DNA of 64,000 bases, taken from positions 62,001 to 126,000 of the forward strand of contig RSEH01000047.1 in NCBI GenBank assembly GCA_006503475.1, written 5' to 3'. Positions 28,691 through 37,040 of this stretch are shown piece after piece. The DNA is from Stentor roeselii. Its lineage: Eukaryota; Ciliophora; Heterotrichea; Heterotrichida; Stentoridae. Position numbers and translations under genes: made by a program. The notes under the pieces were generated by a model, which worked only from the letters and a program-made list of their open reading frames with translations, was not told the origin of the DNA and did not search any database. The first letter of the stretch is position 1. Every line of letters starts with the position of its first letter.

Positions 28691-29155
28691 ATGATTATTT
28701 CAGATAAACATAAAAATATGGACAAAAATATCAGGCTTTTAAAAAAGAATATACAGCAAGCAGTTAAAAAACATCAAAAAGATCTTTTAGAAAGATCTAG
28801 GGATAGAAAAACATCAAATTCTCGTAGCTTATTTGAATCAGATAAGCAGGATATTCCGAAACTTGACTTAATTTATAAAAAAATTGAGAATATCAAATCG
28901 TTTCATTCCAAATCTCCTAAACTTTCCAGAGACCAGACCTCACCAATGACAAGAACTCCATTAAAAAACAATTCTCGATCACCTAACCCAATCCCATTAA
29001 AAGTCTACTCAGAGTGGGAGCTCTCTCTAGCCCTAAAGCTTCCAAAATCAAGAGACCTTCGGATTAAAAGAAGATCCCTTCTAAACTCCTTAAGAAGTTA
29101 CGAGCCAATCCACTACAAGATTCTCAATGAGTTCTCCTCTTTACACTTAAACTAA
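28691..29155 (+). CDS. Small basic protein, unknown
   Basis: 154 aa, strongly basic (many Lys/Arg/Ser). A disordered first two thirds contains TPLKNNSRSPNPIPL, followed by a helical end (YSEWELSLALKLPKSRDL). The ATG at 28691 could be replaced by the in-frame Met at 28718. No recognised family. Its 5' flank is only 28 bp before it meets the start of the kinesin gene on the other strand. Confidence 0.65.
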   Translation: MIISDKHKNMDKNIRLLKKNIQQAVKKHQKDLLERSRDRKTSNSRSLFESDKQDIPKLDLIYKKIENIKSFHSKSPKLSRDQTSPMTRTPLKNNSRSPNPIPLKVYSEWELSLALKLPKSRDLRIKRRSLLNSLRSYEPIHYKILNEFSSLHLN

Positions 29156-29173
29156 AATCTTCCAAAATAAAAA

Positions 29174-30067
29174 ATGTTGAGTCTTCTCTTTCGTCACTTC
29201 GCCTCAAACAGGTCTCAACAAGGTTTATACCACGGGAAAGACATCCACACAGGTTACTCCTACACATTTTCCCACAAAGCGTATTAAATAAAAAGGACCA
29301 AGCGTGAATTTCGTCCAAATGTCCACCGAAAAGAATTCTGGAGTGACACCTTAAAGCGACCTCTTACAATTGAAGTCTCAATGAAAGCCTTGAAGTGCAT
29401 TCGAAAGGCAGGAGGTCTGGACAACTACTTACTCAAGACTTCAAACGAAAACATGAGGTCAAAGTTCGGTGAACTACTGCGATCTTTCATTGTAAACAAG
29501 CAGCAACACCCTGACTGGAAGGTTCCTTACATCCCGAGGTCCTGGAAAAAGCCGAAACGTTGGAATGATAACAAAGAACATCGAAATGCAGTCCTTTGGA
29601 AGCCTATCGAACTTCGAAATGAAGACCAGACCCGGTACATGTTCGATGTTTATGACCCAAACGCACCTCCTGAAGTCGATCCAGTCGAATCCACTGATGA
29701 AGAAAAGAAAGAAGAAGTCGAAAAAGAAGATGATGTCGGACCTGAAATCAGAAAAATTCGAAGACAATTGGATGAAGACACTCAAAAAAATTTAGGAAAT
29801 TTAATTGAAACTGCTAAAAATCTTGGCATTGATCATGAAGCAGAAGAAGAAGTGAAACAGAAATCACAAAAAGACTCTGGTAAAATTACGAAAAAGTCTA
29901 GAAGTCGTCAAGCTTATGAGAAAAAAATGAAAAAAATCGAGGATCGTATTGCTGGAGTTGGAAAAGTTGATACGAAAATCATGAAAGAGCTGAAAGAAAG
30001 CATTTTTGCATTGAAAGGAGGGGTGAAAGAAGAGAATAAGAAAGATAAGAAAGGGAATAAGAAGTGA
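29174..30067 (+). CDS. MRPL28: Mitochondrial large-subunit ribosomal protein bL28m, one 15-nt intron
   Basis: 292 aa after removal of the intron at 29281-29295. The spliced N-terminal half carries the L28 core: GLYHGKDIHTGYSYTFSHK, TKREFRPNVHRKEFWSDTL and the KALKCIRKAGGLDNYLLKT block. The first residues (MLSLLFRHFASNRSQ) are basic and hydrophobic, as in a mitochondrial targeting peptide. After residue 150 comes a long acidic then Lys-rich extension absent from bacterial L28 (about 60-80 aa). This fits the extended proteins of ciliate mitoribosomes. Unspliced, the conserved first 64 residues would be lost. Confidence 0.93.
29281..29295 (+). other. 15-nt intron in the bL28m gene
   Basis: Sequence GTATTAAATAAAAAG. 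It contains an in-frame TAA; removal joins SFSHKA-type and TKREFRPNV-type L28 blocks without gap, as in bacterial L28. Confidence 0.95.
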
Positions 30068-30087
30068 GATAAGAAGTTAGATTAGTC

Positions 30088-32022
30088 TTAGTAAGTCGTC
30101 CTACTCATGATATCGTAAAACTCTTGAAAACTCACTTTTCCATCGCCATCCGCATCACTTTTTGTAATAAGTTCTATAATATCCTCTTCTTTCAAGTTCT
30201 CTCCTAGTTCTCTCGCGATTTGTCTCAAATTTTTCAGTTCAATGTACCCAGTTTGATCAACATCGAACAAATTAAAAACTTTCCTGACTTCTTCTTTCGA
30301 GCTCTCATCAACGACATTTTCAGTCATCATGTCTAAAAACTCATCAAAATCAACACGATTTCTCCCTTCGACATCAAGTTCGCAGACCATCTTGAAAATT
30401 GTTGGACTTTTATACTGAAAGCCTTGATTTTCCATTGCTTGTCTCAAGTCCTTTGTTTCGATTTTTCCAGTTTTTTCGACGTCAAACAAGTCGAAAGCAT
30501 CTTTAATTTCAATGATTTCTTCTTCAGTAAGACCAGCGCGGGCGTAGTCTTCAGGGTCGAAGTCTCCTCTAGCTGGAAGATTAGTGACTGTTTTTTTAGT
30601 GGTTTTCGTGTAGGTCTGTCCTTTGTAGGTGTAAGTCGTGGTTTTTACTTCTGACTTCTGATAAGTTGTCACTGTTTTTTTTTGAGGTTGAGTTGGACTT
30701 GACTTCTTTTCAGGTTTCGGGTTTTTTATCTCTTCTTTTCTGGCATCAAGTAAAGCCAGAAGCTTGTCGAAAGTCACTCTTCGCTTTCCTTTTGTGTCGA
30801 TTGTTATCATTATGTCGACTATTTCAAGAACACCTGGCTCGTACTCGTTTTCAGTGATTTGGCTTACAAGGTCTTCGAGGTTTATCCAACCTAGTTGCTC
30901 GCTGTCGTAAGCGTCGAAGATTTCTTTTATTTGGTTCACGTCGTTCACTCCGAGATTCGGGTGGGAAAGTTTTTTCTCTTCTGGTGGATTTGGACGAGGC
31001 GCTGCTGATGATTTTGATGGCTTTGAATTGTCTGGCTTTGAGGATGAAGGAGATGACTTTTGGTTCTTGTTTGATGAAATTATTTCTAGGAGTTCATCGA
31101 AGTCGATTCTTGAACCTTCTACTTTGAAATCTGTTAACATTTGTAATACGGAGGAGGCTGTTGCGTCGATGTCTTCGCTATCGAGAGCTGCCATTATTTC
31201 TGATGCCTCGATTGCTCCTGACTGGTTGTAATCCAGCTGATCAAAGAATTGTTTAATATCTTTAATCTCCTCATGTGATATCCCTTCAATATCATACTCA
31301 CTAACATCAAAAGTTTCATAAGCCGATTTCTGTGCACTTTTACTCGAGCTTTTATCACTTCTATTACTTTTCTCATTTTTCGTCACTTTAACCTCTGGTT
31401 TTCCTTTACCTCCATAAGCCTTAGGTTTTTCCTCAACAGGTTGACTTTGAGTAAGACTTTCAGGAAGACTTTCACTAAAAACTTCAGCAAAAATGATGAC
31501 ACACATATATTCAAATTCTGAGTGGTATCCAAATCCGATGCCAACATAAACATGTTCTCTTTTCATTATATTCAGCCTCTGCCCTCTAGCCAAGACGCCG
31601 TCATCAATGAGAAGACTGACGACGATATCTTCTCCCTCACAGTTGCCGTAGTCGATATTTTCTCCGAGCTGACCCGACCACTGCCCGAACCTTTCAACTC
31701 TGACAGCGGCGTCGGAACCGTCTGAGCTGTCATGTCCTGATAAACCTTTCGGGCCAAGGTCGTCGACGTGGGCTTGCGCTGCCTTTGCGAGGCCTTCACT
31801 CCACTCAAGGGGCGCTGCTGGTCGAACACTTTTTAAGTATTTGATGCACGCCTGCACGTTTTCTGGACCTTCTTCTGTCTCAAAGGCTGGGTAACCAGGC
31901 TTTTCAAAGATTTTTCCTTTGTAGTATTTTAAAGTGTTTGATAACTTTGAGGAGTACTTGCTTGGATTACTCCTGCATGAGTTCAACTCGAATAATACTG
32001 ACTCGTAGATCCCTCCGGCCAT
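30088..32022 (-). CDS. CAP (SCP/PR-1) domain fused to centrin-like EF-hand modules
   Basis: 644 aa. Residues about 5-185 form a CAP domain: SVLFELNSCRSNPSKYSSKL, PLEWSEGLAKAAQAHVDDL, SGQLGENIDYG and VYVGIGFGYHSEFEYMCVI. There is no signal peptide, so it is cytosolic like GAPR-1. After a basic linker come three EF-hand pairs: about 240-325 (FFDQLDYNQSGAIEASEI), about 365-440 (degenerate) and about 500-644. The last is the most centrin-like (EEIIEIKDAFDLFDVEKTG, VRKVFNLFDVDQTGYIELK, SDADGDGKVSFQEFYDIM); its final loop DADGDGKVSFQE is a canonical Ca2+ site, while several others look degenerate. Centrins build contractile fibres in Stentor, so a membrane-to-myoneme link is inferred. Confidence 0.92.
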   Translation of the reverse strand: MAGGIYESVLFELNSCRSNPSKYSSKLSNTLKYYKGKIFEKPGYPAFETEEGPENVQACIKYLKSVRPAAPLEWSEGLAKAAQAHVDDLGPKGLSGHDSSDGSDAAVRVERFGQWSGQLGENIDYGNCEGEDIVVSLLIDDGVLARGQRLNIMKREHVYVGIGFGYHSEFEYMCVIIFAEVFSESLPESLTQSQPVEEKPKAYGGKGKPEVKVTKNEKSNRSDKSSSKSAQKSAYETFDVSEYDIEGISHEEIKDIKQFFDQLDYNQSGAIEASEIMAALDSEDIDATASSVLQMLTDFKVEGSRIDFDELLEIISSNKNQKSSPSSSKPDNSKPSKSSAAPRPNPPEEKKLSHPNLGVNDVNQIKEIFDAYDSEQLGWINLEDLVSQITENEYEPGVLEIVDIMITIDTKGKRRVTFDKLLALLDARKEEIKNPKPEKKSSPTQPQKKTVTTYQKSEVKTTTYTYKGQTYTKTTKKTVTNLPARGDFDPEDYARAGLTEEEIIEIKDAFDLFDVEKTGKIETKDLRQAMENQGFQYKSPTIFKMVCELDVEGRNRVDFDEFLDMMTENVVDESSKEEVRKVFNLFDVDQTGYIELKNLRQIARELGENLKEEDIIELITKSDADGDGKVSFQEFYDIMSRTTY

Positions 32023-32410
32023 TTATTAGAAATTGATTCAGATTTTGACTGGCTCTGGAAAAAATGGGAATTTAAAAATTCGAGAAATTTTGTGGTGATG
32101 AAAAATGATTTAGTTTGAGAAGGGTGAAATTTGAGGAAGTTTTTTGAAGGAGTTTTGAGAATGATGAATTTTTTTTTAGAGAATTGGAGGATTTTAGTGA
32201 ACTGATAAAGAATTTTCATGATTTTAATATTTTATTTTTCATATTAACTCTTTAATATCAAAACTTTATCATTAATCTCAACTCAACTTTCAATTGCTGA
32301 ACAAAAAAAAAACTAAAACATTATCAAATGATATAAATTTGAAAGAATTTCATTAAATTTATTTCTCTTTTTCAATTTAATATGAAATCCATGTGAATAA
32401 ACAATTCAAA
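32023..32410. other. Divergent intergenic spacer with composition switch
   Basis: 388 bp between two divergent genes. The + strand is G-rich and C-poor up to about 32210 and then C/A-rich and G-poor into the next gene. No ORF with coding character, RNA gene or repeat seen. Both 5' flanks are thus G-poor on their own sense strands. Confidence 0.6.
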
Positions 32411-34801
32411 ATGCTTGAAAATAGTTCAAGAAAAGACTCAACCGAAGAAATCTGGTCAAGAGGTTCCAGGTCAGGGTCTCCAGACAGTTCAACCCCAGTG
32501 AGTCAATTTTTATTCGACTTCGACAAACTGCAGGCAAAGCCGAACCTTTTAAGATACGAAAAAGGAGGAACATTGGTTTATCTCTCAAACGGAAGAATCT
32601 CAGGTGACAAGTCAAGTACAAAGTCAGAAAGTCGTCAATTCCAAGACTCATTCTCCAAAAAGCCAAGTCCCAAAGACATCGAAACCATCCCAAATCCAGG
32701 TAAAAAAAACTTAGACAAAAAGACCTTCATGGAAATAAAAAAACTTCCTGCAAAGCCTGAATATTTAGAAGAAGTCACAATAGAAGTTCCTAAAAATGCT
32801 TTAAGGTTTAACAGTAAATTTGAAGGAGGAAATCTTCAGAAAGCTTTGATGATCAGTGAGTCGCTATACACGCTTTATTTGGAAAAAGAACCTGGAAATG
32901 TGTGTCTTCAATGGTATTTTTTTGAGGTTAGGAATCAGAAGACTCAACTTGTTACTTTTAAAATAATGAATCTGGGAAAATTTGAAAGTCTTTATAATGA
33001 AGGCATGAAACCTTTGGTCAGGTCGAAGAAAGATGGAGATGTTTGGAAAAGAGATGGAATGGGAATTAGTTATTTGCAAAATACTGATGATTTAAGTTAT
33101 ACTTTGACTTTTTCTTATCATTTTAAGAATGCTGATGACTTGGTTGCATTCGCTTATTCTTATCCTTATGGATATAATGACTTGATGAAAGATATGGCTG
33201 TTGTTATTGATAATTTTTCGGATATTGCAAGAGTTGATAAGATTTGTGATAGTGTTTGTGGAAACCCGGTGTTTATGGTAACTATTACTGATGATGTGCA
33301 GAAATATTTCACTTTTAGTGAAGAAAAGTATTACTCTTCTATTAGTGCTGCTCAGAGAAGTATTCTTAGAAAGAGGAAAATTAGGTCAGGGTGTAAAAAT
33401 GAGTATGGACATAAAAAGGGAGTTTTTTTGACTAGTCGGGTCCATCCTGGAGAATCAGTCAGTTCTTTCATGATGCAAGGATCCTTAGAGTTTTTACTAA
33501 GCTCCTCCAGATCGGCCCAACTTCTGCGAAAACATTTCGTGTTTAAATTAATTCCAATGTTAAACCCAGATGGAGTAAGATACGGTCGGACTCGAGTATC
33601 ATTAATCGGTGCAGATTTAAACAGAAGATGGGCCGATCCACATCCTCTTCTCCACCCTTGCATATACACAGTAAAAAAGTACTTAAAGGTCTTTACCGAG
33701 ATGCACGAATGTCTTTTATTCTGCGATTTGCACGGCCACAGCATAAAAAAAAACGTTTTTTTTTACGGATGCAACGAAAAACCCTTAGACTTAGACCAAA
33801 GCAAAAAAAACCTGATGGCCCGGGTGCTTCCTTTTTTACTCTCGAAAAAAAACAAGCTGGTTTCTTACAAAGACTCTCGTTTTCGGATGGAAAAGAATAA
33901 AGAATCAACTGCAAGGATATCAATTTACAGACAGTTCGGCATCGTTAATAGTCTCACCTTAGAAGCTTCTTTTTACGGCCCGAGCTCTTCAGAGGCTTTT
34001 TCTAAACCACGAGAAGACCTGCACATGTTGCCTGAAGACTTAAAAAGTATCGGCCGTGACTTGTGTCTTACTTTATTTGTTTATCTTTCCTCTTCTCATT
34101 ACATTAAAACTATTCAAAGTGTTTCGAAAAGTCTTCGAGAACAGTTTTCTCCTGTCAAGCCTTTGGTTATTCCTTCAGAACATCTTGAAGAAGATGTGAA
34201 TATTTGTAACAATTTTCATAAAGATATCATTAATTGTGAAGAAGCTTGGAAAGAAGTTAATTTTGAGTATCTTAGTGAAGACTCTTCTAGTTCTTCTGCT
34301 AGTGACGTTGAAGAAGAAATTCAAGAAGAAGGAAAAAGAACAGAAAAATTAGAAATTATTAGAAAACCTTACAAAACTGTTACTCCACAAAGACTTAATC
34401 GAAGACCTGCCAAAATCGTTAAAAGTGAAAAAAGTGAAATTGGCTTAAGTCCTGAAGCTTACTTCAAAATGCCTGGAATTTCTGTTTTTTCTTTCAATTT
34501 AAGAGCGAAGTCTTCAGAAGTTCTTTCAAAGGAACCTAGTTCAAGACATAAGGAAAAACAAAGATATGTTGATACTGATGCTAAAACTTCTAAACTTTTT
34601 ATTTTTAGCAGTGAACATAAAAATCAGGAAAAGGGAGAAAAAGGAGATAGTACTAAACTTCGACTTAAAAATTTTGAAAGTGTTGGAAAATTTGGAAATA
34701 ACTGGAAAGTTGGAGATATCAATAAAGCGCCCAAGTTTAAGAGAGATTTGAAACAATTCAACTCTGGATTAATGCCAAAGCCTCACACACAGAAGTCTTA
34801 A
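32411..34801 (+). CDS. Cytosolic metallocarboxypeptidase (CCP/Nna1-type, M14)
   Basis: 796 aa from the ATG at 32411 (a GTG six codons upstream is rejected). Residues about 130-290 form the CCP N-terminal beta domain (NVCLQWYFFEVRNQK, TYTLTF-like strands). The M14 catalytic domain has the zinc ligands H345 and E348 in RVHPGES and H441 in CDLHGHS, substrate-binding NPDGVRYGRTR and DLNRRW, and the late catalytic Glu in SLTLEASFYGP. CCPs trim glutamates from tubulin tails and adjust ciliary microtubules. The C-terminal 200 residues are charged and unassigned. The subfamily (AGBL2/3 or AGBL5) is not resolved. Confidence 0.93.
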   Translation: MLENSSRKDSTEEIWSRGSRSGSPDSSTPVSQFLFDFDKLQAKPNLLRYEKGGTLVYLSNGRISGDKSSTKSESRQFQDSFSKKPSPKDIETIPNPGKKNLDKKTFMEIKKLPAKPEYLEEVTIEVPKNALRFNSKFEGGNLQKALMISESLYTLYLEKEPGNVCLQWYFFEVRNQKTQLVTFKIMNLGKFESLYNEGMKPLVRSKKDGDVWKRDGMGISYLQNTDDLSYTLTFSYHFKNADDLVAFAYSYPYGYNDLMKDMAVVIDNFSDIARVDKICDSVCGNPVFMVTITDDVQKYFTFSEEKYYSSISAAQRSILRKRKIRSGCKNEYGHKKGVFLTSRVHPGESVSSFMMQGSLEFLLSSSRSAQLLRKHFVFKLIPMLNPDGVRYGRTRVSLIGADLNRRWADPHPLLHPCIYTVKKYLKVFTEMHECLLFCDLHGHSIKKNVFFYGCNEKPLDLDQSKKNLMARVLPFLLSKKNKLVSYKDSRFRMEKNKESTARISIYRQFGIVNSLTLEASFYGPSSSEAFSKPREDLHMLPEDLKSIGRDLCLTLFVYLSSSHYIKTIQSVSKSLREQFSPVKPLVIPSEHLEEDVNICNNFHKDIINCEEAWKEVNFEYLSEDSSSSSASDVEEEIQEEGKRTEKLEIIRKPYKTVTPQRLNRRPAKIVKSEKSEIGLSPEAYFKMPGISVFSFNLRAKSSEVLSKEPSSRHKEKQRYVDTDAKTSKLFIFSSEHKNQEKGEKGDSTKLRLKNFESVGKFGNNWKVGDINKAPKFKRDLKQFNSGLMPKPHTQKS

Positions 34802-34818
34802 ATGTAACTTAATTTATT

Positions 34819-37017
34819 CTAGGTAGCTGGCAGCTCTTGAACTGATATACTTAACTTTAATGGCTGCGCTTCTACAACTGTTTCAACTTGTGCACTACAT
34901 TTCCTTTGTTTGAACTTATCATCCCAATGTTTATAATTTTTTTCCAGTTGTTTCAAGCAATTATTAAAGATGATCTCAGAGTCAAGATAATTACACCAAA
35001 CCTCATAAAGCGGTATGCAAATATTTTTGATGAACCCAGCTTGACTCTTAGCAACATCTGTATTTTCCCTATCACAATACATAGAAACATTTTGCTTCCT
35101 TTCCTTTTCCACATCTCCCTGCAAGAAAAACTCTTCACAAACAAGTTGAGTCCACCTTTCATGCAATTCAGTACTTTTAGCACTATGTCCAATATCAGCA
35201 CACTTGAGTCCCATTCCAAGAATCATAAGTTTTTCTTCCAAATTCTCCAAATTCAAATTATTTGTCTTCGCCTTGAATTTCCCTAAAATCTCAAAATGTC
35301 TAGACATGTCAGTTTCAAGTATCATGAAAATCAGAAGTTTCCTCATAAAAAACCAGTCATCATTTTGAAGACTTTTAAAAATATTATGTCCAGGTAGTTC
35401 AAGTAACTTGAAGATAGAACTGCAGTGCATGTTTTCTAAGACGCTTAAGTCGTTGTACTGCACTGCAAGGGACTCCTTGTTGTTTACTATGAAACGGTTG
35501 GTGAGCCCTGGGTGGCCAATGTCGTGTCCCAGGGCTGCAACGATGCACGTCGCTGATTCGAGAGTTGTGAGGGACTTGCATAGGTCTGACTGGAAAATGA
35601 AGTACATCAATGATTGGCATACGTCTGCTGCGTGGCATGCGTTGTGATAAGGGTTGCTTTTGTAACCTGATTCTAATGAACGGAAGAAAGTGTCTTGAAT
35701 TTCTTCGGAGATTTTTAGGAAGTCTTTTAAGCTGTACTTCTGGAATAGGTATTTTCCTAGGATAAATACGGAGTGACCTGTGATGTTGAAAATAAACCAG
35801 ATGTCGAATGACCAGTTCTTGCCTAGGGTGTTAAAAGTGCTTTCAAGTTCAGAGACTCCGTATAACCCGAAGGTAAAATCGACATGTTTCACAGCTACTT
35901 CCATAATTGTCATACTTTTCGCTTCTCTTCTTTTCATTTTGACTTCATCTCTTTTTATGTAGTTCTGGAAAATAAACTGCTTGTCTTCTTCATCCATCTC
36001 ACTTTCTTTTTCTATTTCAAACACGTTTTCATCGGATATAAAGAGATTCCGCTGGATGAAGTCAAGATTTGCCAAAGCTTTTTTTATCATGCTTTTCAGG
36101 TCTTTGTACATGATGACTGAAGCCACATATTTCAGCTCTGATTTAACGATTTTACATCTTTCAAGCAAGGAAATAAAAGAGTTTTTCCTTATTAAATCAT
36201 GAGACTTTGTCAGTTGTTTTGTAAGTATCTCTTCTTGGTAGATCCTCCAAAATAATTGTCTTGTTCGCATGTCAACCAGTTGGCTGTCTACTGTATTTAA
36301 AGCGAAAAAAAGCACTAATATTGAGAATTCTGATAATGTCGAGTAAATTGATAGTGTTGAAAAAGCCAGATTTGCACTGAGATGAAGAATGCTGGTATAA
36401 ACTGAAAGCATCAGGAAGGAAAAAAAGTTATCGAAAAGGATCATTCGAATGAAAGTTGTGAAGCATGCAAGGGTGAGGATGTTTGGAAGTCTTGATTTGG
36501 AGAAGGACTCATTTGTGTAACCTTCTAGAATATTTTGTGGAGTTAATACCAAGTATGTATAAATAACTGCTATAAAGAAAACAAAAAATAAACGACTTTT
36601 GACTACGAAATTCTTATTCTTGATTAGAAGTAACAGTGCCAAGTTACCCACAAAGAAGAGAATCGTGAGTGGAATTAAAATGATCCTCAAAACCTTTGTT
36701 GATAAATCATTGGAGTAGTACATCAGTACCACAAATAAGGCGAAAATAGCAATAAAAAGGTTAAAAAACAAATAGAAAACAATCAAATTATGCTTGAACT
36801 CTCCAGAAAGTTTCTTCTTTGAAAATTTATCAACTTTCAAAGTTTTTTCTAGCTTTCTATCAATTTTGCTATTTTTAAAAAATAAAGTATTCGGGTTGCA
36901 TGGAAGATCGCTTTGTTCATAATTCTCATGATCGAGGATGCTGTAGTGACTGGAATGTTTGCAGTCTTTATAAAGGTTGATGCCAACTTCACCGATTTTA
37001 GTGTAGGACCTGTTCAT
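34819..37017 (-). CDS. Class I cyclic-nucleotide phosphodiesterase with N-terminal membrane domain
   Basis: 732 aa. Residues about 75-260 contain about six hydrophobic segments, followed by a helical linker. The catalytic HD domain starts with YHNACHAADV (general acid H458, metal ligand H462), then GHDIGHPG (H498, D499), and CADIGHSA with D608 as the last metal ligand. EEFFLQGD and SQAGFIKN follow; the latter holds the invariant Gln that binds the purine. All metal ligands are present, so it should hydrolyse cAMP and/or cGMP at a membrane. Its ATG lies 23 bp from that of the divergent BMS1 gene. Confidence 0.95.
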   Translation of the reverse strand: MNRSYTKIGEVGINLYKDCKHSSHYSILDHENYEQSDLPCNPNTLFFKNSKIDRKLEKTLKVDKFSKKKLSGEFKHNLIVFYLFFNLFIAIFALFVVLMYYSNDLSTKVLRIILIPLTILFFVGNLALLLLIKNKNFVVKSRLFFVFFIAVIYTYLVLTPQNILEGYTNESFSKSRLPNILTLACFTTFIRMILFDNFFSFLMLSVYTSILHLSANLAFSTLSIYSTLSEFSILVLFFALNTVDSQLVDMRTRQLFWRIYQEEILTKQLTKSHDLIRKNSFISLLERCKIVKSELKYVASVIMYKDLKSMIKKALANLDFIQRNLFISDENVFEIEKESEMDEEDKQFIFQNYIKRDEVKMKRREAKSMTIMEVAVKHVDFTFGLYGVSELESTFNTLGKNWSFDIWFIFNITGHSVFILGKYLFQKYSLKDFLKISEEIQDTFFRSLESGYKSNPYHNACHAADVCQSLMYFIFQSDLCKSLTTLESATCIVAALGHDIGHPGLTNRFIVNNKESLAVQYNDLSVLENMHCSSIFKLLELPGHNIFKSLQNDDWFFMRKLLIFMILETDMSRHFEILGKFKAKTNNLNLENLEEKLMILGMGLKCADIGHSAKSTELHERWTQLVCEEFFLQGDVEKERKQNVSMYCDRENTDVAKSQAGFIKNICIPLYEVWCNYLDSEIIFNNCLKQLEKNYKHWDDKFKQRKCSAQVETVVEAQPLKLSISVQELPAT

Positions 37018-37040
37018 TTATATGATGAATTTTGTTGTAA

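Noticed and set aside
33352-33744. 130-codon minus-strand frame inside the carboxypeptidase gene
   Set aside because: Lies opposite the catalytic domain, which is clearly conserved on the + strand.
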